64,000 nucleotides of DNA from Candidatus Aminicenantota bacterium (GCA_016934745.1 JAFGSF010000022.1:1-64000); one strand, 5' to 3'; shown: positions 31,243-40,077, counted from the stretch's first letter. Notes: generated by a model from the letters alone, not told the origin. Made by a program: numbers and translations.

Positions 31243-32529
31243 TCAGTCGTTGCGTTCGTACATGCGGATATAGGTCAGTTTTCTGGAGCTGAAAGGACCG
31301 CGGGCAGACCCCAGGCTGGAAAAATAATCGACCTGCAGCAGGTCGTCCCAGATCGTGGCGCTGTCTCCCTCAACGAACTGGTATTTCACATAAAGGGGCG
31401 AGGGACGGACATTGGCGTAGAAATTGTCGAGACGCACGATCCCTTCGCGAACATTGCCGTCGCAGCGCGCCATGTACCGGGCGCCGATCACCTGGTAATC
31501 GGGGATGCTGCCGGGGTAGAACGCATCGCAGAAAACGCCCAGGATGTCGGCCGCAATGGCCAGGCCCGTGTTGCAGTTTTTCCAGAAGGTGTTGCGGTCG
31601 GTTTTGCTCAGGTTCATGATATTGAGAATGCAACCGTCGAAACTATACCAGCCGTACGGGTGATCATCGGCGTCCAGCTGCAGGTAGCCCTGCTTATAGA
31701 ACCAGGTGCCGTAAAAGCTATGGCCTTCATTGATGTCGAATGTGCGGTTCAGGCGCGATTCGGGGTAAAGGCCGCTCTGCTCCATGGCTGTCAGCTGGGC
31801 CTGGTAAAAGCCCTGCAACTGGCTCTGAACTGCATCGCTGAAATAGAAGAACGGATTCACGCGGTTCTGCATGTACGAATATAATCCCAATCGATCAAAA
31901 TTGCAGTGGGTATCGTCCTGTACCATAAAATCAAGGGCCGAGGTCAGGTGCGTGAAGCCGATGACGGCGTCGGCGGCAATGGGCACGGCCCGGCGCTGCT
32001 GGCCGAACACATCGATGTCGGTAGCGGCGTGGAACTGGTTGACAAGGCTTTGGGTCAGGCAGCAGTGGCCCAGTTCAACACGGATATAATAGCTGAGATG
32101 CAGGATGGCCGTGACATCGTTGTAGCAGGCGATGCCGTTGATGATTTTGATCGGTTTGCCGGACTCACCATGGACCTCGAGAAAGCTTGGAAGCGACAGG
32201 GAAATCGGCGTATGACCGCCGCTGTACAAATACCATTTCAATGTGGCCGGGAAATGACTGTTGTGGTTGAAGTTAGGGTAGGGCACAAGAAATAGCATCG
32301 ACGCTTCGGGGCGACCGGTGCGAATACCGTCCAGTATATGGTTGCGAGCGGTGGGATTAGCCGTGCGGAAGAGAAAGTCGAGAGAAATGGGAAAACGGGT
32401 CAGATGAATCATTTCGTAGGGGGGGGATGTTTCCTCCTCATGGGCAGTCTGGCAGGACCAGGTGCACAGAATACACAGGATCCCCAGCACCGCCATGCAA
32501 CAGTTTCGAAAATAAAATTTGTTCTCCAT
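31243..32529 (-). CDS. Unrecognised lipoprotein
   Basis: No family recognised. The start is taken as the ATG at 32529 (MENKFYFRNCC), because the ATG three codons earlier lies within the -10 box. The signal peptide ends in a lipobox (CTWSC, Cys at about residue 23). The mature part of about 400 residues is rich in aromatic residues, with segments such as HFPATLKWYLYSGGH, IPDYQVIGARYMARCDG and two Cys-containing stretches (GHCC, THCNF). It has no clear repeats or catalytic motif that I can name. It is on its own between the TPR kinase and the 32668 gene. Confidence 0.7.
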   Translation of the reverse strand: MENKFYFRNCCMAVLGILCILCTWSCQTAHEEETSPPYEMIHLTRFPISLDFLFRTANPTARNHILDGIRTGRPEASMLFLVPYPNFNHNSHFPATLKWYLYSGGHTPISLSLPSFLEVHGESGKPIKIINGIACYNDVTAILHLSYYIRVELGHCCLTQSLVNQFHAATDIDVFGQQRRAVPIAADAVIGFTHLTSALDFMVQDDTHCNFDRLGLYSYMQNRVNPFFYFSDAVQSQLQGFYQAQLTAMEQSGLYPESRLNRTFDINEGHSFYGTWFYKQGYLQLDADDHPYGWYSFDGCILNIMNLSKTDRNTFWKNCNTGLAIAADILGVFCDAFYPGSIPDYQVIGARYMARCDGNVREGIVRLDNFYANVRPSPLYVKYQFVEGDSATIWDDLLQVDYFSSLGSARGPFSSRKLTYIRMYERND

Positions 32530-32536
32530 GCTGCCC

Positions 32537-32565
32537 ATGATAGCAACTTAAAAATAAAACTTCAA
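32537..32565 (-). promoter_or_regulatory. Leaderless-type promoter of the 31243 lipoprotein gene
   Basis: Read on the minus strand: TTGAAG, 17 bases, TATCAT, seven bases, ATG (32529). The -10 box overlaps a possible earlier ATG, which decides the start in favour of 32529. Confidence 0.6.
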
Positions 32566-32586
32566 CGGAAACAAGTGAGCCGGGAT

Positions 32587-32616
32587 GTGAAAAATTCAAC
32601 AAATTGAATTTTTCAC
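32587..32616. terminator. Perfect 13-bp A/T-rich hairpin
   Basis: GTGAAAAATTCAA and its exact complement flank a CAAA loop. It lies after the 32668 gene (minus strand) and 22 bases upstream of the -35 of the next gene. The right arm has a run of five T. It is a good terminator candidate for the 32668 gene, or an operator. Confidence 0.55.
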
Positions 32617-32667
32617 AAGCCAGCTCTTTTCATCGCTACCGAATCAAAAAAAACAAGCGGGAAATCT

Positions 32668-33972
32668 TCATTTGCTCAGGAAAGATGAATTGATCATCAT
32701 CCGCACCGGGTTATTGGCCGGAGTGGTGAAGATGATCCGGTGCCGCAGCTTGAGCGTGACTTCACCCGCACCCGAAGCGATTTCATATTGCATTCCGTCT
32801 ACCGGGTTATTGCAGAAATCGTTGATGTTGCCGCTGCAGGTTCGGTCGAAGGTGTTGGTGACATCGAGCACTTGGACGTCGTCGACGTAGATGATGTCGC
32901 GCCGGGTCAGCCCATTGCAGCCGGTAATGGCCAATTTGATGTCCCAGTGGTAGATGTCCGGACCGCTGATCGATACCGTGCTTTCATCGTCGTAGCCGTT
33001 GGCATGGGTCGGATTGGGCGCCCAGTCGTTGGCCGGGGAAATCGTCGGCAGCGTCGGGCTGCTCGAGGCGGCGCTGGCGTGCCAGCAATTCCATGCCTGG
33101 TATTCGCTTTCATAATAAATGTCCGCTTCCTTGTCCTTGGATTCTTTCTTGATGACTTTGGTATAAAGGAAATATCCGCCGATAGCGATGACGGCCAGGG
33201 CCAGCAGTGAACCCAGAAGTTTTCCGAAGCCGCTTTTTTTCTTGATGGCATTGGCTCCCGCCTGGTCGCAATGACGCTTGTAATACTTGAAATCATTCAA
33301 GACCAGGCCTTCGAAAGTTTTCCCCTTGCCCAGGATTTCCTTGGCCAGGCAGAAATATTTCACCGCCAGCTCCTTGTACTTCAACTTTTCGTAAACGGCC
33401 CCACTCAAGAGATATATTTCTCCTTTCATTGTGTCACGGCCTTGGACCGGGGCTATCGCGTCGATCAGCTTTTCCAGGACGGTTTTGGCCAAAGCAAAAT
33501 CGCCGGCGAAAAAAGCCTTTTTGGCTTCACTGAACTGCATTTCGTAAGCGTCTTCAGCTATCACGGCTTGAGTTGCCGCCGTTTCAGGACAGGGATCGGT
33601 ATAGTATTGCAGCGTATCCAGCGTGAGTCCTTCAAAGCTCTTACCGGTGCCCAGCAATGCCTTGGCCAGACAGTATTGCACGACCGCCGCATCTTTTTCT
33701 AGTAATTTCTCAAGGATCGCCCCCAGGAGCAAGTGGGTTTCGCCCTTCAGTGTTTCACGCCCGGTTACTTTTTCGAGTTCAGGGAGGAGGGTTTCCAGCG
33801 CGCTCCGCGCCGTTGAAAATTCGCCGGCCAGGTATGCCGAACGGGCGGCCGAGAAATTTTCATTCAGCACGTCATTGTTCTGGGCAAGGAGGAATTCGGA
33901 TTGAAACACCAACAGCCCGACCAATACTACGGCGGCGGCCCGGCAAAAAAAAGATTTGTGAAACCTGATCAT
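32668..33972 (-). CDS. Secreted/TM protein with duplicated TPR-like module and KKK-TM layout
   Basis: No named family. The 434 residues start with a signal-like helix (about 10-30). Two copies of an 88-residue helical module follow (40-128 and 147-235), sharing GRETLKGETHLLLGA versus GRDTMKGEIYLLSGA and GKSFEGL versus GKTFEGL. Then KKKSGFGKLL leads into a membrane helix (251-270) and a beta-rich C-terminus of about 155 residues that looks like a jellyroll. AGGAGG precedes the ATG and a good promoter lies upstream. The layout parallels the 28480 and 38589 proteins. It may be an envelope scaffold; its proximity to the kinases is suggestive only. Confidence 0.75.
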   Translation of the reverse strand: MIRFHKSFFCRAAAVVLVGLLVFQSEFLLAQNNDVLNENFSAARSAYLAGEFSTARSALETLLPELEKVTGRETLKGETHLLLGAILEKLLEKDAAVVQYCLAKALLGTGKSFEGLTLDTLQYYTDPCPETAATQAVIAEDAYEMQFSEAKKAFFAGDFALAKTVLEKLIDAIAPVQGRDTMKGEIYLLSGAVYEKLKYKELAVKYFCLAKEILGKGKTFEGLVLNDFKYYKRHCDQAGANAIKKKSGFGKLLGSLLALAVIAIGGYFLYTKVIKKESKDKEADIYYESEYQAWNCWHASAASSSPTLPTISPANDWAPNPTHANGYDDESTVSISGPDIYHWDIKLAITGCNGLTRRDIIYVDDVQVLDVTNTFDRTCSGNINDFCNNPVDGMQYEIASGAGEVTLKLRHRIIFTTPANNPVRMMINSSFLSK

Positions 33973-34004
33973 GCGTTCACCTCCTGGAAGTTTTTATTGG
34001 GCTA

Positions 34005-34033
34005 ATGATAAATAGTGAGAAACATAAAGTCAA
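34005..34033 (-). promoter_or_regulatory. Promoter of the 32668 gene
   Basis: Read on the minus strand: TTGACT, 17 bases, TATCAT. The hexamers and spacing are the same as those of the PEGA gene promoter at 40049-40077. The leader of about 26 bases carries AGGAGGTG. Confidence 0.7.
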
Positions 34034-34107
34034 GAAGTTATGGATATTATCGCTCAGCCTTTTAAAATATGTGAAAAAACAGAATATGCCGCTTGGCTGC
34101 AATCGCC

Positions 34108-34959
34108 TTAAAGCTCGTCAGCGGCGAAGGTGTCGCCCTGGCTCAGGTCGCCGGTTTTCAATCCCAGAGTGAACCAGCGCACCCGCTGGGCGGACGTGCC
34201 GTGGGTGAAGGCATCGGGGACGACATAGCCTTGCTGCTGTTTCATGATGCGGTCATCACCCACCGCTGAGGCGGCATTCAATCCTTCTTCGATATCGCCT
34301 TCCTCCAGCAGGTTTTTCATGCGCTGGGCGTGGTGGGCCCAGACCCCGGCAAAAAAGTCGGCTTGCAGTTCCAGTCGGACCATCAGGCGGTTTGCGTCCG
34401 TCTGGTTCAGACCCTGCCTCTTGGCCATGACCTGGTCCATGATGCCGAGCTGAGTCTGCACGTGATGGCCGACCTCGTGGGCGATCACGTAAGCCCAGGC
34501 GAAATCGCCGCGTGCTCCCAGGCGCTGCTGCATTTCCTGAAAGAATGAGAGGTCGATATAAACTTTTTCATCACCGGAACAGTAAAACGGGCCGGTGGCG
34601 GACTGGGCGTAACCGCAGGCCGAGTCGGTGGCGCCGCTGAACAGAACCAGTTTGGGTTTGCGGTATTGTTCTCCATGCTGCCGAAAAAGCGCGTCCCAGA
34701 CATCCTCGGTGTCGGCCAGGATCACGCCCACGAATTCGCCGAGCTCCTGTTCCTCGGCGGTCAGGGCGAGCGTCTGTTCCTGGCCGCCGGCTTGCGGCGT
34801 TTGCAGGTTCTGCATCACCTCTTCGGGATTGCCGCCCAGCAGCAGGACGATAATGGTCACGGCCAGCGCGCCGAGGCCGCCGCCCACAGCAACCTTTCTT
34901 CCGCTCATGCCGCGGCGATCTTCTACATTTTCACTTTGTCTTCTGCCTTTCCAGAGCAT
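34108..34959 (-). CDS. YpfJ-type neutral zinc metallopeptidase (PF04228 family)
   Basis: A membrane-anchored 283-residue protein of the YpfJ/KPN_02809 family. After a Gly-rich anchor (about 22-43) come the family hallmarks: LGEFVGVILADTEDVW, FRQHGEQYRKPKLVLFSG, the SACGYAQSATGPFYCSGDEKVYIDLSFF segment, the zinc motif VIAHEVGHHVQ, and LELQADFFAGVWAH, whose Glu could be the third ligand. The C-terminal YVVPDAFTHGTSAQRVRWF is also diagnostic. It has its own TATAAT promoter and GGGAGGA ribosome site. The substrate is unknown; the downstream ABC genes are separate. Confidence 0.95.
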   Translation of the reverse strand: MLWKGRRQSENVEDRRGMSGRKVAVGGGLGALAVTIIVLLLGGNPEEVMQNLQTPQAGGQEQTLALTAEEQELGEFVGVILADTEDVWDALFRQHGEQYRKPKLVLFSGATDSACGYAQSATGPFYCSGDEKVYIDLSFFQEMQQRLGARGDFAWAYVIAHEVGHHVQTQLGIMDQVMAKRQGLNQTDANRLMVRLELQADFFAGVWAHHAQRMKNLLEEGDIEEGLNAASAVGDDRIMKQQQGYVVPDAFTHGTSAQRVRWFTLGLKTGDLSQGDTFAADEL

Positions 34960-35003
34960 GTGTTCCTCCCGGTTGGCTATGATTTTTCTGCTGCCCGGTT
35001 CTA

Positions 35004-35032
35004 ATTATATGCTCAAAAAAATAAAAAGTAAA
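35004..35032 (-). promoter_or_regulatory. Promoter of the zinc metallopeptidase gene
   Basis: Read on the minus strand: TTTACT, 17 bases, a perfect TATAAT. The leader is about 38 bases and contains GGGAGGA. Confidence 0.6.
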
Positions 35033-35093
35033 TTTGAATTTTCTGCCATGGACAGGTTGGGAACTGATAATATGAAATGGCCTGGCTTGCGTT

Positions 35094-36215
35094 TTATTCC
35101 CTGATTTTGAAAAACCGCAGGGCCAGGACCATGAACACCGAGGTGAAAGCCAGTAGAATCAGCAGGTTGGGCAGAATCGACGCGAGACCCTTGCCGAAGA
35201 AGATGACCTGGTGAAAGGCGTCCATGGCCCAGTAGGCGGGGGAGACCATGGCCAGGATCCGGAAGGTGGGTGGAATGATTTCGGCCGGCCACCAGCAGCC
35301 GCCCAGGGCGGCGAATACGTTGCCTGCCAGGACTGAAACGGCGACGATCAGTTCCTCTTTATGCAGAACCGAACCGACGAAGATGCTCAGGCAGGCCATG
35401 GCCAGTGTGAAGACTAAAACAACCAGGGATGACAGAAAAATGTTGCCGAGATTAAGGTGAAAAAATATTTTGCCGGCAATGATCAAAATAGCCGCCTGCA
35501 TTAATCCCATCAGCAACCGGCCCAGTAATTTGCCGTTGAATAGCTCACCGAAACTGGTTGCCGAAAAAAGGATTCGCTCCATCACCCTGTTTTTCCTGTC
35601 TTCCAATACCATCACGCCGCCGTAAATTAAAACCATCATCATAATGAACTGCACTATGGTGCCGGGTATGGTGTGGTCGAAGCCGCTGGGAACGACCGCG
35701 ACCGTATCTTTGGGCAGGCGTGTCTCGATGCTGACCAAGTCATTGAATGGCGTATGGGCGGCGAAAAAATCCTCGATATTGCGGTTCCCGTAAATAATCA
35801 GTTCGCTGAGCAATCTGGCGATGGCCTGGACGATCTTGGTCTCGGCAACGGCACCGGCTTCCATATTGGCAGCGGAGTTTTTTCTTAGTTGCAGTTCCTG
35901 CGAGTTTTGCGTGACCAATTTCTCGGAAAAATCCGCGGGGATGACCAGCATGCGGATAATTTTTTCCGGGACGCTGGTCCGGACGTCGAGTTCGATATCG
36001 GGGCTTTCCAGTTTTTTTACAAAATAATTTCCCCATTGGCCCCGGTCCTGATTGACGATCAGCAGCGCGGCTTTCTTGTCGGCCGGGTTGGATTTGTACA
36101 GGTTGCCGAAAATCAGGATAAAGAACATGGGAAAAGCCAGGAACCAGAAAAAAAAGGCCTTGTCGCGGATGGTCAGTTTCAAATCCAAGTGGGCAATATG
36201 AAAGATTTTTTTCAT
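35094..36215 (-). CDS. ABC-2 type transporter permease (second of pair)
   Basis: A 373-residue permease of the YhhJ/YbhR class. One helix near residues 22-40 is followed by an extracytoplasmic domain of about 150 residues, then five helices. Typical features are RDKAFFFWFLAFPMFFILIFG at the start, the VMERILFSATSFGELFNGKLLG coupling segment and AALGGCWWPAEIIPPTFR near the end. It pairs with the 36316 permease, and both probably share the 37560 ATPase. A palindromic element separates the two permeases, and coupling between them is less tight than between the first two genes. Confidence 0.88.
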   Translation of the reverse strand: MKKIFHIAHLDLKLTIRDKAFFFWFLAFPMFFILIFGNLYKSNPADKKAALLIVNQDRGQWGNYFVKKLESPDIELDVRTSVPEKIIRMLVIPADFSEKLVTQNSQELQLRKNSAANMEAGAVAETKIVQAIARLLSELIIYGNRNIEDFFAAHTPFNDLVSIETRLPKDTVAVVPSGFDHTIPGTIVQFIMMMVLIYGGVMVLEDRKNRVMERILFSATSFGELFNGKLLGRLLMGLMQAAILIIAGKIFFHLNLGNIFLSSLVVLVFTLAMACLSIFVGSVLHKEELIVAVSVLAGNVFAALGGCWWPAEIIPPTFRILAMVSPAYWAMDAFHQVIFFGKGLASILPNLLILLAFTSVFMVLALRFFKIRE

Positions 36216-36227
36216 GTCTTTTCCCTT

Positions 36228-36305
36228 AGAGCCTTATAGCAAATTCTAAAATTTGTTAGTCTTTTAGAACAAATTTTAAATTTGCCATCTAAAGCTCTTA
36301 TCCAG
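36228..36305 (-). repeat. Palindromic interspersed element, copy A
   Basis: A roughly 78-bp inverted repeat with arms of about 31 bases that pair almost fully (AGAGCCTTATAGCAAATTC and its complement) around a short loop. It lies between the 36316 and 35094 permeases. On the minus strand it matches copy B at 57003-57082 with about six differences. Like copy B it is open in the frame that would read WIRALDGKFKICSK. Confidence 0.88.
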
Positions 36306-36315
36306 TTCATCTGGG

Positions 36316-37563
36316 TCAGGTGGTGAGGCGACGCTGCAGGGCCATGACGGCCACCAGGCCAAACAGCAGTCCCGAAACGAGCAATACGCCGTACGAAACC
36401 AGGGGGATGGCGCCGGCACCGATTTCCCGACAGCCGGTGATAAACCAGTTGTTGACCGTGAAGCCGGCCAGCCAGCGCATGCTGGAAGGGATCTGCTCGA
36501 GGGGAAGCATGCTGCCTCCAAACGCGGCGGAAACCAGGATGATCGGGCTGGCCAATGCCCCGGCCTGGTTCTTGTTCCTGAAAAAAGCGTTGAGCATGCC
36601 GAAAAACGCAGCGCTCCAGAAACAGGTGACGGCCACCAGGATGAACAGCCAGAAATAATCGCCCCAATCGATCCCAAAGACCAGCGCGCCCATGGCCATG
36701 GCCAGGCTGCAAACCAGCAGGCCGAGCAGCCAACCGCTGAAGATACGGGCCAGCATGAGCTCGTGGGTCGTGAGCGGCGAAAACATCATGCGCCGGATCT
36801 TACCGTCGGCACGTTCGCTCTGGATCTCGCGCATGGAAGCTTCGACGATGAACAGCAGGAACATGATCAGCATGCCCGGCAGGATGTAGGCGAAAATATT
36901 GAAACCCTTGGCTTTTGAAACCTGGCCCGGTTTGGCCATGACGCTGGTTTTTAAGCCGATGCGCAGGGGGGACAGAAATTTTTTTATGGCCATGATCTTG
37001 ACCCGGCTCATTTCCAAAAATGGTGTCAGCTCGGCGAACGATATTTTTTCCAGTGAGGTGTTGCCGACCAGCTTGATGATTTTTATTTCATCGGCGAATA
37101 TCTGGGCCAGGGCCGAGAAACCGACCGCCATGGTGTCGGCGAACTCTTCGACCACGGCCGGCAGGAATTCCTCGGAAGGATTCTTTACCACCACCAGCCG
37201 GACGGATTTCTGGTCGGCCAGGTCCAGGCTGAAACGCTCGGGGATGATGATCATGGCAGAAGCCTTGCCTTTTTTCATCAGTTTTTCACCTTCATTTTCA
37301 CTGACGGTGGTTGCCTGGAACATATCCTTCAGTTGTTTCTGGTCAAAAGCGCCGATGAAAAATTTTGAAGCGATATTCTGGTCTAGATCGACCAGCAGCA
37401 CCTTGATCGGTGGTAGCTTGGTCTCGCCGCCTGCTCCGGGATCAAATATCAAGCCGATCAGGGCGGTCATGGCGAAGGGGATGATCAGGAAAAGTAATGT
37501 GGATAGGGGCGACTTCAAGCGGCGCTTGATATCGTTTTTGATAATCAGGATGGTGCGACTCAA
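36316..37563 (-). CDS. ABC-2 type transporter permease (first of pair)
   Basis: A 415-residue permease of the same class as its neighbour, with a helix at about residues 20-40, an outer domain of about 170 residues and five or six C-terminal helices. Segments such as ADGKIRRMMFSPLTTHELMLARIFSGWLLG and GGSMLPLEQIPSSMRWLAGF are typical. The start codon is a TTG overlapping the ATPase stop (TTGA), so translation is coupled. The substrate is unknown. Two permeases with one ATPase suggests a heterodimeric exporter like YbhFSR. Confidence 0.88.
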   Translation of the reverse strand: MSRTILIIKNDIKRRLKSPLSTLLFLIIPFAMTALIGLIFDPGAGGETKLPPIKVLLVDLDQNIASKFFIGAFDQKQLKDMFQATTVSENEGEKLMKKGKASAMIIIPERFSLDLADQKSVRLVVVKNPSEEFLPAVVEEFADTMAVGFSALAQIFADEIKIIKLVGNTSLEKISFAELTPFLEMSRVKIMAIKKFLSPLRIGLKTSVMAKPGQVSKAKGFNIFAYILPGMLIMFLLFIVEASMREIQSERADGKIRRMMFSPLTTHELMLARIFSGWLLGLLVCSLAMAMGALVFGIDWGDYFWLFILVAVTCFWSAAFFGMLNAFFRNKNQAGALASPIILVSAAFGGSMLPLEQIPSSMRWLAGFTVNNWFITGCREIGAGAIPLVSYGVLLVSGLLFGLVAVMALQRRLTT

Positions 37564-38507
37564 TCTCGTAAGCTCCTGCCGGTCAATTTAAGAAAAACAG
37601 CCTCCAGGTTGGGCGATTTTATTTTCAGGTCGGCCAGGGATACGTGCTGCTGGAACAAATGCTGCATCATGCCGGGAATGCCTTCCGAATTGGCGAAGGC
37701 CAGGTGGGCCTCGTTATCGGTGATGGAAAGAATTTCAATATCGTTGTGAATGAGCGGCTTGATGGCATCAGAGAAGCGATCGGCAGAGAATTCACCGCTG
37801 ACAATGACGATATCTTTTTCGCCGACGATGCGGATGAGTTCATTCAGGGTACCCTGGGCCAGGATGATTCCCTTGTCCATGATGGCGATACGTGAGCAGG
37901 TCTGTTCCACTTCGGCCAATTGATGGGTGGTGAAGACGACCGTCGTACCTTGCAGGCCGACCTGGCGGATGATATCCAGGATGCTGACCTTGGCCTGGAC
38001 GTCGATACCGACCGTCGGCTCGTCGAGCAGCAGCAGTTCCGGTTGATGAATGAGGCCGATGGCGACGTTCAGGCGCCGCTTCATGCCTCCGGAAAATTTC
38101 TTGATTGGTTCCTTGGCCCGGGAGCTCAATTCGACCAGGGCCAACAAATCCTGGGCCCGTTTTTTCAACTCTTTTTCAGGAATACTGTAAAGACCGCCCC
38201 AAAACATCAGATTCTCCATGGCGCCCAGCTCTTCGTAAAAGGCCATTTCCTGGGGCACGATGCCGATCTGGTTCCTGAGCTGCCGGTCAGCGAAAAGGTC
38301 CATGCCTTTAAAAACGACCGAGCCTGAAAAGTCGCGCAGGGTTCCTGATAAAATCGAAATCAAGGTCGTCTTGCCGGCGCCATTGGGGCCGAGCAAGCCG
38401 AGTACCTCACCCTTGTTCAGACCAAGGCTGAAATTGACCAGAGCGGGATTTTTCCCATGGTCATAGGCTTTGGACAGATTTTTAATTTCCAAAATAGGTG
38501 GTTGCAT
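37560..38507 (-). CDS. ABC transporter ATP-binding protein of the paired-permease exporter
   Basis: The 315-residue ATPase of a three-gene exporter. Visible: Walker A GPNGAGKTTLIS, Q-loop VPQEMAFYEEL, signature FSGGMKRRLNVAIGLI, Walker B LLLLDEPTVGIDV and switch VFTTHQLAEVEQ. A C-terminal regulatory extension (about 225-315) is present. Four bases overlap with the first permease. It starts the operon; the upstream -10 box lies six bases before the ATG, so it may be leaderless. Confidence 0.94.
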   Translation of the reverse strand: MQPPILEIKNLSKAYDHGKNPALVNFSLGLNKGEVLGLLGPNGAGKTTLISILSGTLRDFSGSVVFKGMDLFADRQLRNQIGIVPQEMAFYEELGAMENLMFWGGLYSIPEKELKKRAQDLLALVELSSRAKEPIKKFSGGMKRRLNVAIGLIHQPELLLLDEPTVGIDVQAKVSILDIIRQVGLQGTTVVFTTHQLAEVEQTCSRIAIMDKGIILAQGTLNELIRIVGEKDIVIVSGEFSADRFSDAIKPLIHNDIEILSITDNEAHLAFANSEGIPGMMQHLFQQHVSLADLKIKSPNLEAVFLKLTGRSLRD

Positions 38508-38513
38508 GAAATG

Positions 38514-38541
38514 ATTGTAACACAGGTTCGCCGGTGTTAAA
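38514..38541 (-). promoter_or_regulatory. Leaderless-type promoter of the paired-permease exporter
   Basis: Read on the minus strand: TACAAT, six bases, ATG (38507). A TTTAAC or TTTTAA is a weak -35 at 16 or 17 bases. No Shine-Dalgarno sequence precedes the start. Confidence 0.45.
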
Positions 38542-38588
38542 AGCGGGCAACAGCGGCCGTGGATTTTAACCGCAAGGCATACGGATGA

Positions 38589-40025
38589 CTAATTTTCAGG
38601 ATCGACGGTCATGTACACGTAATCGAAATCACAGCTGGTTTTTACTCCGGCGCCGCCAAAACCAAGCATGACATGGGTGGGATTATAGGTGCCGTCCAGC
38701 AGCGTGTAAACCAGGCTGTCGTTGATGGCCAGGGCATAACTGCCGCCATGGCGAACGACTTTGAGCGTGTTCCAGCTGTTAATTCCCTGGTTGACGGCAC
38801 TGCTGGTGTCGCTGTAGAGAAGAGTCGGAGAAGTCGGGGACGGATCCTGCAAGTTGTAGTTTTCGACCCGGTAGACGCTGATCATGCCATCCATGCTGAA
38901 TCCCAGCGCATACCCCGAATTATTAGTAAAACTGTTCGATATTCCCAGCATGATAAAGAGCGGCGCTCCGCTGTTGCTGCCGCTATGTTCGCTCCAGCGC
39001 ATGCGGCTCTCGACGGTATAGGAGGATTCACCATAGAAAAAATTGTAAATGCTGACCGCGAGCTTATCACTTGTTTGACTGGCCGAATAATAACCGCCGG
39101 CGGCATTCCAGGCGCCGGTTTGATCCGTGAGCCAGAAGTCGGCCGTATTGTCCGTAAAGTCCTCCTTGAAGCCCAGTAAATTAAAGGCCGGGCTCATGGC
39201 GCGGGCATCGGGCCATGCCGAGCATGAAATCTGTATCTTGAAATTATGGCCTTCATTCGTCGCAGCCGGAACATTCCAGGTATAAGAGCCGGAATTCGGC
39301 ATGGCCAGGGCCACGTCACTGATTTTAATGTCATTCTGGAAAAGCATTAGATCGACCTTGGTTACGGCCATGATCTGATGCGGCGCCGACGAACCGTGAG
39401 CAGCCTCCATGGCGCTGGAATCCCAGCGGACCACGCACTGAGTCTCTCTCTGGACATTGGCGTTGGCTTCGGGTTCGTTTACGGCGAAGGTACCGATATC
39501 GAGGAGGAAATCCACCGAATTCTTGCCGTTTTTTATAACGATTTCTCGTTCGCCATCGGCGTATCCCTCCAACACGACCTTGATGGTATGGGCTCCCAAC
39601 GAAGGTTTCAGCTGGCAGGGTGAAATTTTCCCGCTGTCTTTACCGTCCAGGTAAACCCTGGCACCGGCCGGGGTTGTATTCACCTGCAGGGTGTTTTTCA
39701 CGATGAATAAATAATAGATTAGTCCGCCGGCAAGCGCCAGGCTCAGGATCACACCCAACCAGGGGAAAAATTTCTTTTTTATTTTAGGCTTTGCCACTTC
39801 GGCCTGCTCCACGAACCGGATTGCCTTTTCCGGGTTTTCAGTTTCACAAGTGGTGGAATTGCCTCCGGTTCCGTCAGCATTGGCCTCGACGGATTTCCGA
39901 GAGCGGGCGTCGGGATATGGCCCCTGGGCGAATGCCTGGAACGTCGATGCGTGGATCCAGCCGGTGAAAGAAAGTATCAGCAGATAGCCCCATGCCTTGC
40001 GGGTTGTTTCGAATAGGTTGCTCAC
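38589..40025 (-). CDS. PEGA-domain protein with LamG/jellyroll-like C-terminus
   Basis: A 478-residue membrane protein. A signal-like helix (about 13-33), a polar low-complexity stretch, then KKKFFPW and a membrane helix (87-108). A PEGA domain (110-178) shows NTTPAGARVYLDGKDSG, HTIKVVLEGY and the GEREIVIKNGKNS strands. The last about 200 residues, from FKEDFTDNTADFWL, look like a concanavalin/LamG-type sheet used to bind carbohydrate. The start is a GTG with AGGAG before it. The same KKK-x-PW-TM layout occurs in the 28480 and 32668 proteins. An envelope-binding role is inferred. Confidence 0.85.
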   Translation of the reverse strand: MSNLFETTRKAWGYLLILSFTGWIHASTFQAFAQGPYPDARSRKSVEANADGTGGNSTTCETENPEKAIRFVEQAEVAKPKIKKKFFPWLGVILSLALAGGLIYYLFIVKNTLQVNTTPAGARVYLDGKDSGKISPCQLKPSLGAHTIKVVLEGYADGEREIVIKNGKNSVDFLLDIGTFAVNEPEANANVQRETQCVVRWDSSAMEAAHGSSAPHQIMAVTKVDLMLFQNDIKISDVALAMPNSGSYTWNVPAATNEGHNFKIQISCSAWPDARAMSPAFNLLGFKEDFTDNTADFWLTDQTGAWNAAGGYYSASQTSDKLAVSIYNFFYGESSYTVESRMRWSEHSGSNSGAPLFIMLGISNSFTNNSGYALGFSMDGMISVYRVENYNLQDPSPTSPTLLYSDTSSAVNQGINSWNTLKVVRHGGSYALAINDSLVYTLLDGTYNPTHVMLGFGGAGVKTSCDFDYVYMTVDPEN

Positions 40026-40048
40026 ATTGAACTCCTCGAATTTGCCTT

Positions 40049-40077
40049 ATGATAATGTCCCGTCGCGTGAAAGTCAA
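40049..40077 (-). promoter_or_regulatory. Promoter of the PEGA gene
   Basis: Read on the minus strand: TTGACT, 17 bases, TATCAT, identical in both hexamers and spacing to the promoter of the 32668 gene. It occupies the region where an alternative ATG for the divergent DUF6599 gene would lie, which argues against that start. Confidence 0.7.

Noticed and set aside
31243..32529. M23-type peptidase in the unknown lipoprotein
   Set aside because: A few His residues near HFPATLKW suggested it, but the HxxxD and HxH zinc motifs are absent.
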